NCBI RefSeq assembly: GCF_019097595.1
Contig: NC_080727.1
Coordinates: 12,888,501-12,952,500 of the forward strand
DNA: 64,000 nucleotides
Reading direction: 5' to 3'
Source: Hemibagrus wyckioides
Taxonomy: Eukaryota > Chordata > Actinopteri > Siluriformes > Bagridae
The position numbers and the translations under genes were made by a program. Shown one piece after another: positions 48,696 to 60,100 of the stretch (its first letter is position 1; each line of letters opens with the position of its first letter). The notes below the pieces were generated by a model, which did not search any database, was not told the origin of the DNA, and was given only the letters and a program-made list of their open reading frames with translations.

Positions 48696-51209
48696 TTAAG
48701 AGAGGACGCACAGTTTCGAGGTGTGTCGTAAATTCCTGTAGGCTCGAAGACTGTCCCGCTTTGGATCTCTGACTACACCTGTGATTGAAGGCAGACACTC
48801 AGCTCCCTTGTTCCTTTGGATCCGATGGAGTACAATGCGATAGATACCTGTTATTGGGCTTCGACTGTTCTTGCCCTGGTTGTTGAGAATGTGTTCCTTT
48901 GTGACTCCAAGTTTCTGTAGGGCAGCATGCACCTCTTCCTGCTCTGCCCATCCTGACCTCACCTTCAGCAACTGGACAGGGTTAAGCTGGTAGAAGTGAG
49001 GATTGGAACGCAGAGTCTCCACCGGGAGCAGCCACTCGCAGCCCAGCATCTGATCCAGCGCACAGCGCTCTGTAGGCTCTGGCTTGAGGATCCCCCGGAT
49101 CAGGCGCTGACATGGAGCAGACACCCAAGTGGGAATAACGTAAACTCCCTGTAATACACAGCGGCGAAGCTTAGGAACAGTGTCTGCACGGAACGGCATG
49201 CTGCCAGTCACCATAAAGAACAGAAGGACCCCCATAGCCCACACGTCTACAGGTGGCCCCATGTAGGCCTCGTCTTTGAAGAGCTCTGGTGCTGCGTACG
49301 GAGGGGAGCCACAGAAGGTGTCCAACATCTGGCTGCGGCTGCTGATCTTTGTGCTGAAGCCAAAGTCAGCTACCTTTACACATGAGTAGCTGGTGAACAA
49401 GATGTTTTCTGCCTTTAGATCCCGGTGGATGATGTTGCTGTCATGCTGAAAAATGGATGAAATGTATGATGTACAATATATAGAGACAAAACATCAATTT
49501 GTGAGAAAGATTTTTCTCAAATATGGTTCAGACAAATAAGCAACAAGTTTTGCAGATGTGTATAGCAACCTCTTCTGTTTTTTGGGATTGCACTGTCCAG
49601 TGTCTTTTTTTTTCTAGTGTTGGCATTAGCCTACAGTCCTTTGTCACACACACAGGTCCACTTATAATTCTGATTTATTATGTGCTTGGCTTTATACTTT
49701 CTTTACTTAAAGATTAGCAAAGCAATTGGAGTAGCCTACTACAGGTCACAACTAAAGTTGCGAGTGAGGAACTGAAGAAATGTACACTCACAGACCACTT
49801 TATTAGGAATACTTCCACATTTACTCATTTATGAAATTATCTAATCTGCTTGAAAGTGTGACCATAGGATGATATATCATCACACAATTTTTATGAAGCA
49901 TTAGTATCGCTAGTTTGTGTGGTTTAGAGAACTGCAGGAGGTGTGGCCAATTGCTGGAAAATGTTCACTTTCCAATTTGTTGGCCTATTCTTATTAAACA
50001 AAGGTCTATTCTAATTTATGAAACTTTTCATGTTTTCATATACTTTCCTTATTTATTAGCTACATTACCTCACAGTCAAACTAAAGAGGCTCATTCTTAA
50101 AACATGTCCTTACTAATTGACATAAAACGCAAATGCAACTGAATAAATCTTCTAAATGCTATTAAACTGACCATGTACTTTACTGCAGACATGATTTGGG
50201 CAAACACAAGTTTGCTTTCTAGATCAGAGAGTTTTCCCTCACTGCTGATCCTGGCATGCAGGTCTCCTCCTCCGGCATACTCCAGCACCAGGTACAATCG
50301 ACTTGGTGCCTCCAACACCTCGTAGAGCCAAAGAATGTTTGGATGATGCAAACTCTCCATTATGGAGATCTCTCTAGAAAGCATCCTCTGGGTCGAAAGG
50401 TCCAGTCGCATTTTATCCACGACTTTAACAGCCACTTTGTCTGCAGGGAAAACACAATGGCATGGTTGTTAATAATTAGTTCTTAGCTCGTAGATCTTTA
50501 AACTAGTTGCCTGGCCCAGAGGTGCCAACAACAAGACAATCTTACCAGGCAGAGAGGAAAGTGATAATTATATCACAAAAACCATAACATATGTAGATGA
50601 CAGATTTTTTTTTTTAAATTAGCGGTGTTGCAAGCAGCAGAAAGAAAACAGCAAGGTAAATTTATGTGGTTATGTTTATTTTATAATTAGCAACCCCTCC
50701 ATTTCACAAGATCAACTTTCACATTTCACATGCTTTCTCCTTCAGTGAACTGCCTTTTCCTCTGAGTGTGTATTTATTTGCATTTAGTTTGACTTGTGCT
50801 TTAGCTTTAAAAACATAATAGCTTAGTTTTCAGCTGTCTCCTGTGTCAGTGTAGCAAGTGGAAAAGAAATTGTGAATGCTTCAGCTAAACAAGAAATGTC
50901 GGCACCTCTTTTTCAGAAAGTATCCCACCTACCTTTGGTAAGGGCATGGAAGGCCAGTTTGACTTTGGAGAAGTTTCCACACCCAATCTCACCACAGACT
51001 TTATAGAATCCTACTCTTCTTCCTACATTCAGCTCTTTGATGGTTTTTTCATCATGACACATATCCAGCGTTAGCTTCTCCAGAGGTGTGAGGCGCCTGG
51101 GTGAATCCTGTTCTTCCTCGTTATCTGGATCACTGTCCGAGCTGTCTGAAAGGCTGTACAGGCTGTGCCGAGGCACACGTGTAGACACCAGATTCATGCT
51201 TGAAGGCAT
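48696..51209 (-). CDS. nim1k: NIM1-type serine/threonine kinase (AMPK-related)
   Basis: Three coding exons (51209-50933, 50440-50172, 49445-48696; phases 1 and 0; all GT-AG) give 431 residues, close to human NIM1K (436). NIM1 is an AMPK-related kinase activated by LKB1. Motifs in order: RRLTPLEKLTLDM near residue 40; Gly-rich loop GEIGCGNFSKV; catalytic Lys98 in DKVAVKVVDK; YAGGGDLHARIS; IIHRDLKAEN (Asp191); DFG at 209-211; T-loop with Thr225 in MLDTFCGSPPYAAPELF, the expected LKB1 site; DVWAMGVLLFFMVTG; and a NIM1-specific tail with NNQGKNSRSPITGIYRIVL and HTSKLC. All catalytic residues are present, so it should be active. An acceptor AG just before 51227 implies an upstream non-coding 5' UTR exon. 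Its neighbour ccdc152 is on the same strand upstream, as in the human 5p12 neighbourhood. Confidence 0.96.
49782..49860 (+). mobile_element. Tc1-like terminal fragment in nim1k intron 2
   Basis: TACACTCACAGACCACTTTATTAGGAATAC is the terminal repeat of the same Tc1 family found at 58359 and 62557; AAATTATCTAATCTGC follows, as in other copies. Only the end is left. Confidence 0.75.
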
Positions 51210-51239
51210 TGTTGTTTCCTCTTTCCTCTAAAATGACAA

Positions 51240-53100
51240 AGATAGAACAGAATCTTATTGAAAAGACATTGCTGAATGTGTACTGTAGCAAGCCTATGGT
51301 GACGTAATTACAAAGTACACTGCAAGAAATATTGCAATTATAGCAATATTCTAATGAATTATGCATCTTAATTCATTTTTTTACACATATAAATAAAAAG
51401 CAGCAAGGTCTGTTTGAGGGCTGTAAAAATGCAAATGCTATGATATGAAGAATTTGACACGAGATCCATCGCATAGAAATAGTGTATATTTAAAATGTTC
51501 CTGTAACAGTATAATCACAGGCCTAAAAATGAATGTAAAACATTACAAAGTGCACATTTAAAATCTATTTTTGTAGTAACTTAAATAGTCACATGCATCA
51601 AATATTTCCTTTTGTCAGATTGCAATAAACTAAAAATGACTTGCCAATGGAACAAACAATTTAAAACCTAATTGAAGTAAAATAAAAAGCTTAGAAATAA
51701 GCTTTATAATCTTATATATTTGGTTTATTGTCTTGTTTAATTGCTAATTCTTTTATATTATTATAAAAGAAAGAAAGTATAGAAATACTACCTATATGTG
51801 ACTGTATCAAAGAATTTCCACTTCCAAAAATGTCATTTTCTTGCAGTGCATTCAGCAATAATCATCATAACCATCATATTTAATCTAAATATATACCAAA
51901 TCTAAATAATCTAAATATCGTGAGACAGGTTATTAGCCTCTGATATTATCTTCAATACAGTAGTTATAATAATTTAGATCACAGTAGCTGTAAACAGTAT
52001 AAAAAATAATAAGTACCAAAAAATAAATGACTTTAATTCTAAATCTAATTCAGGCCTCACCCTTGCATTCTGCTTCTCAAGTGAGATGAAGACACCTGTT
52101 TCCAACATGGACTTCCACATATTCGTCTCAACTTTCTGGGATGTGAGGTGTTATTGTAACAATCATAAAAAAATTTAAAAAAATCAACGTCTTTCAAAGA
52201 TGTTTGGATCCAGGGGCTGCTCAGCTGTTCTCCACGTTAACATGTTGTTACACATTCAAGATGAAAATCAGCTGCTGTCCAAGGGGAAGATACTAGATCT
52301 ACAGTGCTACAGTGCTAATTTATTCTCTCCCACCTCACCTGTCTGACTCGGGAGATTAAAGCGGGAAAGCGGGATTACACTCCTGGCAAGCATCTTAACC
52401 ATTAAGCTTTATTTAGGTCTTCTTTAATCCCAGAATTTCTAGAAAGATGGACTGATGAATTAAGGGACACAAGCATTCAAGTACAGGGAGCTTTTTATAT
52501 AGTTAGGTCTGAATTTGGCATCCTGAGAAACAGAGCAGAACAACGTAATCAAATCAGTTTTTGAATCACTGTAAAAGTTGGAATGAGGTTGATCTCTGAT
52601 TTGTGTTCAGTGTAAGGATCTGATGTTATGTAACTGCTAAATAAGATTAGGGCTGTCCCTCTTTGACACAATGTGATTATCCTTAGCTTCAAAATCTTTC
52701 GAGTAAGACTCACACTTTTAACGTGAACAAGGTACAATAAAAGCATGTGTATATTAACTGAGTATTCTGAGTAATGCTTTTATTGAGCATGCTATGATTT
52801 AATACTACATTTTATATTTAATAAACATTTACCCAGAGGCAGAGCTGAACTTTTTAGTATAAATCTGAAAGCCTGGATTAGGTGCAAGCTACAGAAATGC
52901 ATAACATTGCAAATAGATGCATGGTGGTTTTAAGGTAAAACTCTCAGATATTATGCAATAAAAATAGCGATTACTTGTGACTAGTTCACTAACATGAAAA
53001 TGACAAAATAATAGTGCCTGTGTTTGGCATTCATGTAAATATAACAAATAAATAGTAACTTGTTTATGTATTTCAGGAAATCTTGTGCATATTATTATTA
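51240..53100. other. nim1k 5' side, AT-rich non-coding
   Basis: It should contain the nim1k promoter and an untranslated first exon, but I could not place either. A GC-richer patch lies at 52200-52400. Confidence 0.4.
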
Positions 53101-53104
53101 TTAA

Positions 53105-53325
53105 TTTTCTGGTGGCTTAGTGGTTAGCATGTTTGCACCTCCAGGGATGGGGGTTTAGTTCCTGCCTCCACCCTTTGTGTATGGAGTTTGCATGTTCTAT
53201 ATGTGCTTCAGGTGCTTCCGCCAGGTACTCTGGCTTCCTCCCTGAATCCTTTGACATGAGAGTCTGTGTATTTGTGCATTGTTTTGTGTTGTTCCCTTGC
53301 TAAGCAGTACAAAAGAATGATGGCG
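53105..53325 (+). repeat. degraded Mermaid-like SINE
   Basis: Head GTGGCTTAGTGGTTAGCATG and box-B-like GGGGGTTTAGTTCC are clear. The body CCAGGTACTCTGGCTTCCTCC is decayed and the tail is lost. Confidence 0.7.
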
Positions 53326-53394
53326 TTATAGAGTTTAGAATACTGACAAAGTATTTAATCTAATTTGTCTTATATCTGAATGATATAAGAATGC

Positions 53395-53800
53395 CAGCAC
53401 CTTTCCATTCCAGTTCTAGTCTCCTTTTGCTCTTATAATAACCTCCAACCTTCCAGGAAAGATTCTACTAGATTTTGGAGTGTGGCTATGGGGATTTGCC
53501 CATTGAGCCACAAAAGCATTAGTGAGGACAGGCACTGATGTTGGGTGAGAAGGTGTTTAGTGGGGTTAGGGCACTTGACTTCTTCCACTCCAACCTTGAC
53601 AAAACATGTCTTTATAGACCCCTGTTTTGTGCAAAAGGAGCATTGTCTTGTTGGAACATGTATGGGCCTCATAGTACTAGGAAAGGAAATTTTAATACTA
53701 CAGCATACAAAGACATTCTCTACAAATACAATTTCAAATTTGTGGCAACAGTTTGGGGAAGACCCGCAGGGGTGTGACTGGATAAACGAACAATAAAAAA
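53395..53800 (-). mobile_element. decayed Tc1-like transposase fragment
   Basis: The minus frame 53672-53433 reads LSSLMLLWLNGQIPIATLQNLVESFLEGW, which lines up with the C-terminal part of Tc1 transposases (compare LTNALLEEWSKIPIN in the 36.8-kb copy). Upstream the sequence follows the same family's catalytic region but with many frameshifts. Confidence 0.6.
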
Positions 53801-54016
53801 AATAAAATTGTCATTTTTAATACTTGGATCCAAATCCTTTGTAGTCAGTGACTGCCTGAAGTATAGAACTCATACACTCCAAGTGTCTACGGTGTGTGTG
53901 TACAGCACTGAATGATCAGGCTACATCCTGCACTTATCATGTGTTTATTTGAACTCACATGTCCTTCAGTGTTTACTAACCTTTGCAAATCCTCTTCTCA
54001 CAAGCTGCCATTCATT

Positions 54017-54022
54017 TATTTA
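54017..54022 (-). terminator. candidate poly(A) signal of ccdc152
   Basis: AATAAA on the minus strand, about 170 bp past the ccdc152 stop codon; other AATAAA-like words are nearby. Confidence 0.4.
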
Positions 54023-54188
54023 AATAAATTTAAAAAAGAAACGATACAGGTATACTGATATTATTTTGAATGCAAAACCAAGCACCCTTTCACAATGTCA
54101 CAAAATGTATCATGCAATGCATCATCACATTGTGCTGTATATGATAAATGCTTGATACCACATTGTCTATGGTAGGTAAAAGAGACGT

Positions 54189-57100
54189 TCAGATTTTCCT
54201 CCTCTTCAGACCAGGCTCGGAGAAGGTGCGCAGCCTCTGTTGCTCCAGCTCTTTAACTCTCTGGCGCAGAGCCTCAATCTCTTTATTTTTCTCTTCCTGC
54301 AGGAACTGCAGCTTCTGAAGACCAATAGGACTGCATGCAATCAGTGACACTAAAATGGCTAACAATAACATTTAGCATAACACAAACTGAATGTTCTAAA
54401 TGTTTATTTGCTTCCATACAAGATCCAATTCTGCCTGCTTAGATAAAAGGCTTAATATAAAAGGTATGTCAAAACATACAGTATGTGGGCTGGGACCAGC
54501 CCAGTAAAACCAAATTAATTTAGAATAATAGGTTAAAAAAATGTATAATAATAAGGACAATAAATGAATTTGGAAATAGCTTTCGAAATAATTTGAAAAT
54601 AATTTTGCTATATTGATTTCCCTCTCTTCTATATTATAGGCTTTTTTGTGTAGATTTATAACATCCATATCCTTTTTTGGCTGCTTTGTGAAACAGAAAT
54701 CTGTTTTACAGGTGAGAAATGTTTGCGAATTGAGAAAGTACCTTTCAGATAAATGAACACATTTAAGAGTACCATATTCTAAAAACATACACTATATGCA
54801 CACTTAAGTAATTATGTATTGTATACACAAGACTACACTACGCATTTAAGCACCAAAAGTACTTCTATATACATTGCTTTTCTATTGTCCAGGTGGTGGT
54901 ACACATTCCTTAACACAGAAATGACAGCTTACTCTTTTAAAGATGTTTTGAGGAACGATCCCAGATGCTTGTGGCTGCTGCTGGCTCTTCACTGACATAC
55001 TCTGAGCTCTCGCAAGCTTAGCACTGAACTACAGGCAAAAAGGAAACCAGCATTATTTCCATTCAAAAACTCAGTAAAGTGAGCTTACATTTACAGCAAT
55101 CAGCAGTTCACCCTTTTCCAGGGTCTTTATGCTAATTAAGCAATAAAGCACTGTGTTTTATAGGGAAACAATCAATGATGGAGTGATAAGAGCACATCAC
55201 ATTTATACATATAATGTTTACACATTTCCATCGTTAAACACTTATTATTTTATGTGGCGTGTCCACCATATGTGCCCCTGTTAAGCAACTGTTACCAAAT
55301 AAATGATAAAATAACATAATATTATAATTGTATCACTGTAAACCTGTGACCTGTGGCAGGGCTGTTGTGAAAGAAAATTAGTCAACATCTTTGGACCAGT
55401 AAGTTTCAAAAATTCAACAGCTCTATGGTATAAAAATAAATAAACTGTTAGACCAGACTAAACTTCAAGAACAGGGACGGTGCAACTGATGATAACCTGT
55501 TAAACGTCTCTCACTTAAACTAACCTAAAACCTGTAGGACATTGCAACTTTTTGCAACACTAAGAAATATTTTTTGGCAAAACCATAGTTTAATATGCAT
55601 TAAGTTTCAGATTTCTTTTCCTTTTTTGCTGAACCAAATTTTGCAACACTGCAACTGACATTTCTTCTCCACTGAGTGTAAGATGTGGTGTATTTGCAAG
55701 TGGGCGCGTACCTCAGCTATTGACTTTTTGCACAAATCCATGCTAAACAAATTAATAACACCAATGTTATTCAGTTACTCGGGTCCATTTCCCCTACTTT
55801 TAAACCTATAAGGAATAAAGCTGGATCCAGCGGTTATTAAGTTACATTAAGTTTGAATGTAATGTGTCCATTTCCTTTCCCACTGAAACGTGAACGTGCA
55901 ACGGTTAAACCCTAAACTGATTTAAGGCAATGGTATCAGCATTATATCCACTTCTTCAGATAGATATTAAGCTTCACTTGGGATGCATGGTTTGCCAAAT
56001 CAAATAAGCCTAAATGTTACAGATGGCACAGAGCTGAGCAATTATCAGAGGACTTTATTCATGTAGGAATAATACTAAACTGTGCAATTAAAAGGGGCTT
56101 GGACAGGGAGATAATAACTCAACACCATAGCACCTGTAAAGCAGAAACCTCAGATTGATATACCTCCATTTGTATCTTTAAAACTTCACTTTGCTTTGCT
56201 TTTTCCTGGTCCTTCATGTTCTGTCTCATGGCTTCTATCGCTTTCTCTTCTCTGTCCAGAACCACGTTTATTTCAGCATCTTTAGCCTCCACTTATAAAA
56301 ATACAGAATACAACATGAATTATCAACCTTTTAGAAGAAAACGTATAAATATACTCATATAAATACATTTAAATAAAGAACAATAATCATTGTGCAGGAA
56401 AAGACAGAAACGATGTACACTGTCAGTCAGATTTTTGTGAACATCTGGAGTTTTATTATTGCTTGTATTCAATCCAAATTGTGTTATACGCAGAGCTATT
56501 AAATGACGATAAAGGCTTTCTATTTCAGGTTTGGCAGTTTTCCTGTTGGGAAAATTAAATGACAAATATTAAACAAGTGTTCAAAAAAATTCCTAAATTC
56601 TTATTTGACTTCCACACTCTTGGACTGTAATGGAACTCTAAATGGGTTCATGATTGTCTAATAATGATGTGGCTAAGTCTGTACTATCCACTGTAGTAAC
56701 TGTCAAATTTTATCCGGCAAACACAGATAAAGGGAGTGATGCACAGTGTGAAAAGTCCCAGTGCTGTTATAGGAAATACAGGCACTCTTAGACCAATCAC
56801 TTTATTGGTCTGAAATCATCATAAATCACAATAATCAATTTCAGGGTGCTAACAATAACTTCACTTCAAACTTCACTATTATACCACCAAGTGGTTTATT
56901 CATCACTTAAGAGGAATAAGTGACTCATAACCATGTTAAAATGCCGAATGATGCATACAATGTGGAGTTTCTCTGTCTACTCCTTTTTGTGTGACATGAC
57001 ATATTTAATTGTTTGGATCATTTTGCAATAAATTATAGTGTAATTTCACTGAGCTGAGGGTGATGTAGTCAGTGTGTTCTTGCTCTCACGCCGCCTCTTT

Positions 57101-60100
57101 GTATCTGCAGCACAGTCCTCCAGCTCCCTCTGGTGTTGCTCTTGCAAAGCTCTCATCTCACTCTGCAGCCTCTGAACACAAGCCTTTCTCTCCTGAATGT
57201 ACAAATCAGGCATGTTTTCAGATTTCACTGTTCTGAATCATTAGGGAAAAATGTTTCCCTACAAATGGGCATGAACCCTATAACAACATCTATAACATTC
57301 ATATTAGGATAGATTTGCTACTGCTGCTATCATTAAAACTTTTAGAACTGGAAAGTTCTTTCTGCTCTTCCATTTCCTCTTTTAAAACAGAGAGGAAAAC
57401 TTTCCTTTTTAACACTTTCACCCTCCCTTTTTTCCATGAAAGAGGTTGTCATTGTATCTAATGTATGTTTAGTTTATGACTCCATCTGGTTTTGTTTTCC
57501 TCCTGTAAAGCAACCTTGGGTTCTTTTAAATAAATAAAACAAACCTAAAATCTAAATGAAATTAAAATATATGCATAATCAAAATAAAAAATGAACAACA
57601 ATAACAATAAATTCAATTCAAACATAAACTTGCACGAATAATTTTTTATTAGTGTATGATAATTATTCTTTATACCACTTTATACCCCAATATGCGACTA
57701 CTGTTTTGCTAATTTGTTAATAAATATTATGAAATTTTCTTTATAAATTTTATTCTAGTTAAGCACTTTGAAAACATTATTTTCCCCCAGTACCCCCGAA
57801 CCCCCCACCACACACACACACTTTATTTTATTTTATTTTTTGGATTACCTCCACTTTTTCTTCATTTTGCTTCTTCAAATTAAGGACGACATTTTTCAGC
57901 TTCTCGTTTTCACCTAAGACAAAAAAGACCTCTTCTGAAGTCACTGCAATCTGCTTTTCTGTCTTGTGCTTTTCTTTCTGTCTAATGACAAAAATATAGT
58001 TATGCTTACCCCGAAGGTTACACTGTTGTTCCAAGTTGTGCTGAAGACATTTAATGTTCCCCAACAATCCAGCTTTCTCTACAGACACAGGATTAATTAT
58101 ATTATAATCATAGTCATGAGCAGGATATGGACTAATGGGTGTTAAATTATCTGGCACTAGAGGGTAACAAAGTCAAACATAGATGAATAATACATTTAAT
58201 GTGTAGGACCAAGTGCAGTAAGTATGCATAACTGTACAGCTGTTTATATAGCTACAGCTCTGTGTATTATCACTAGCAATTTTGAATATTCCTATCCACT
58301 GATTTTCTGTGATTTACTCACTTTTTATTCATTTTTTGCAGCCTAGAGTAAAATTATACACTCACTGTCCACTTTAATAAGAACACCTGCTAATAAGTAT
58401 TTAATAAGAACACCTGATCATTTAAGCCTTAATTCCAAATCAGCCTATCATGTGGCAGCAGGACAAAGCAAAACTATCAGAATGGTGATACTGATTTCAT
58501 ACACAACCAGAAGCATAATTTCCAGGGAAGAGGGAGGGAAGGTAATCCCCCCAATAATCATAACTACCAATTACAACTGAGACACTGGGAGCTTTGAAGA
58601 TAAAGGGAAGCACTGCAAAGCAAAGATGTTTTGCAATGCTGGTCAGACAGTGAGAAAAAAAAGTGAATAAAATAAAACCTGTACTCACAATATGTGTACC
58701 TAGCTAGCTAATTCATTTCAACTAATCCATAACCATCACTATAATGAGTTAGCAAAAAACAGTGTTATGTTAGCTAAATTTTATTTCAATAGTTCCCTCA
58801 TCAAAATCAAGGCTATTCACACTGGACATCCCACTATCACACCACCACTGACATATGGCCCACTTCTACTTTAGATTAATTCTGTTGTCAGGTATCTGAA
58901 CGTTCTGAGGAAACATGAAGCTTTGACTGAACTGATGCATCTATGCAAATGCTTTCAGATCGATGAAGTTTCGACCTTTCCTCCACTTGTACTGTTTTAA
59001 GTGAGTTTATTTAACAAGGTCTAAAATGGAAAAATGTATTTAGATGTATAAATAAATATTATTGAAATAAAAAAAATTAATGACTCAATAGTTGATGTGT
59101 TTTGATATCATGCTAATTTGTGCTATTCTTTTGTATTGTATGTCTTGAGTGGACATCAGATCCAAGGTGAATATAGCAGCTGATTAGACCGATCAAAAGG
59201 ATGAAAGGAGGAACATCTGATCAGGAAAAGGTAAGCTAATACTACTGAAAAGACCAGTGGAGATGTTAAGTGTCAATAAAAATTATATCTTATTTCTGGC
59301 TTATGCGTACATATCATGATGAGGACAGCAGGCAAGCAGCCGTTTCAGATAAGCAGGTAAGAATTAAACAGCTGATAGGGAAGAACGTTTGGTATGATAC
59401 ACAGCATACAAATAAATAGACTAGGAAGTTATTTAGTAATTTCTTCTCGTGTCAGTTTCAGAATGAACCTAATGTTAGCAACCAACTGAGCTCAGATGAC
59501 TGGGACGGAGAAGGATTTAACGATTCAGATATCACCACCTGCTTAATGCCTGTACTCAAATTTATAGTTGTACAGACTAGAGCTCACTATAAGTTAAACT
59601 TTTAGCAAAAACGGTTTCAGATGTTCCTCTGGCTGCACTACAGTGCCACTTGAAAAGTGGCTTTACGCTTTTATTACACGGATGTCCTCTCAAAGAAAAC
59701 CACTCTTGCTTCTAAGTTAGATCCTGCCTTTGTGTGTATTGGCTTCAAGAACTGGAAAAACGCAGTGGAGAAGTTTATAGCCCACGTGCACCCAGATGGT
59801 GCAGCCAACGTCTGGTAAATACCCTGGAGAACAGACTGTTTAGAAAGAAACAGCCCTTTATATTTATATGTGCTCTGTGGAGAACATTGTGTGAACCTAG
59901 TTACACGAAGACAAGCTTCTGAGAGATTCTCTTGACTGGGTACATCGGATGGAAAATCTGTGTAGCATGTTTGGTAAATTCAAAAGAAATGTTAGCCAGA
60001 TTGCTATAGCAGTTTATGGCATCTCAAGCACTTTACACACCAAGCAATAACATCTGTTCTCAAGCAGGATGATTGAGATCATCTATTCCTTAGATGAAAT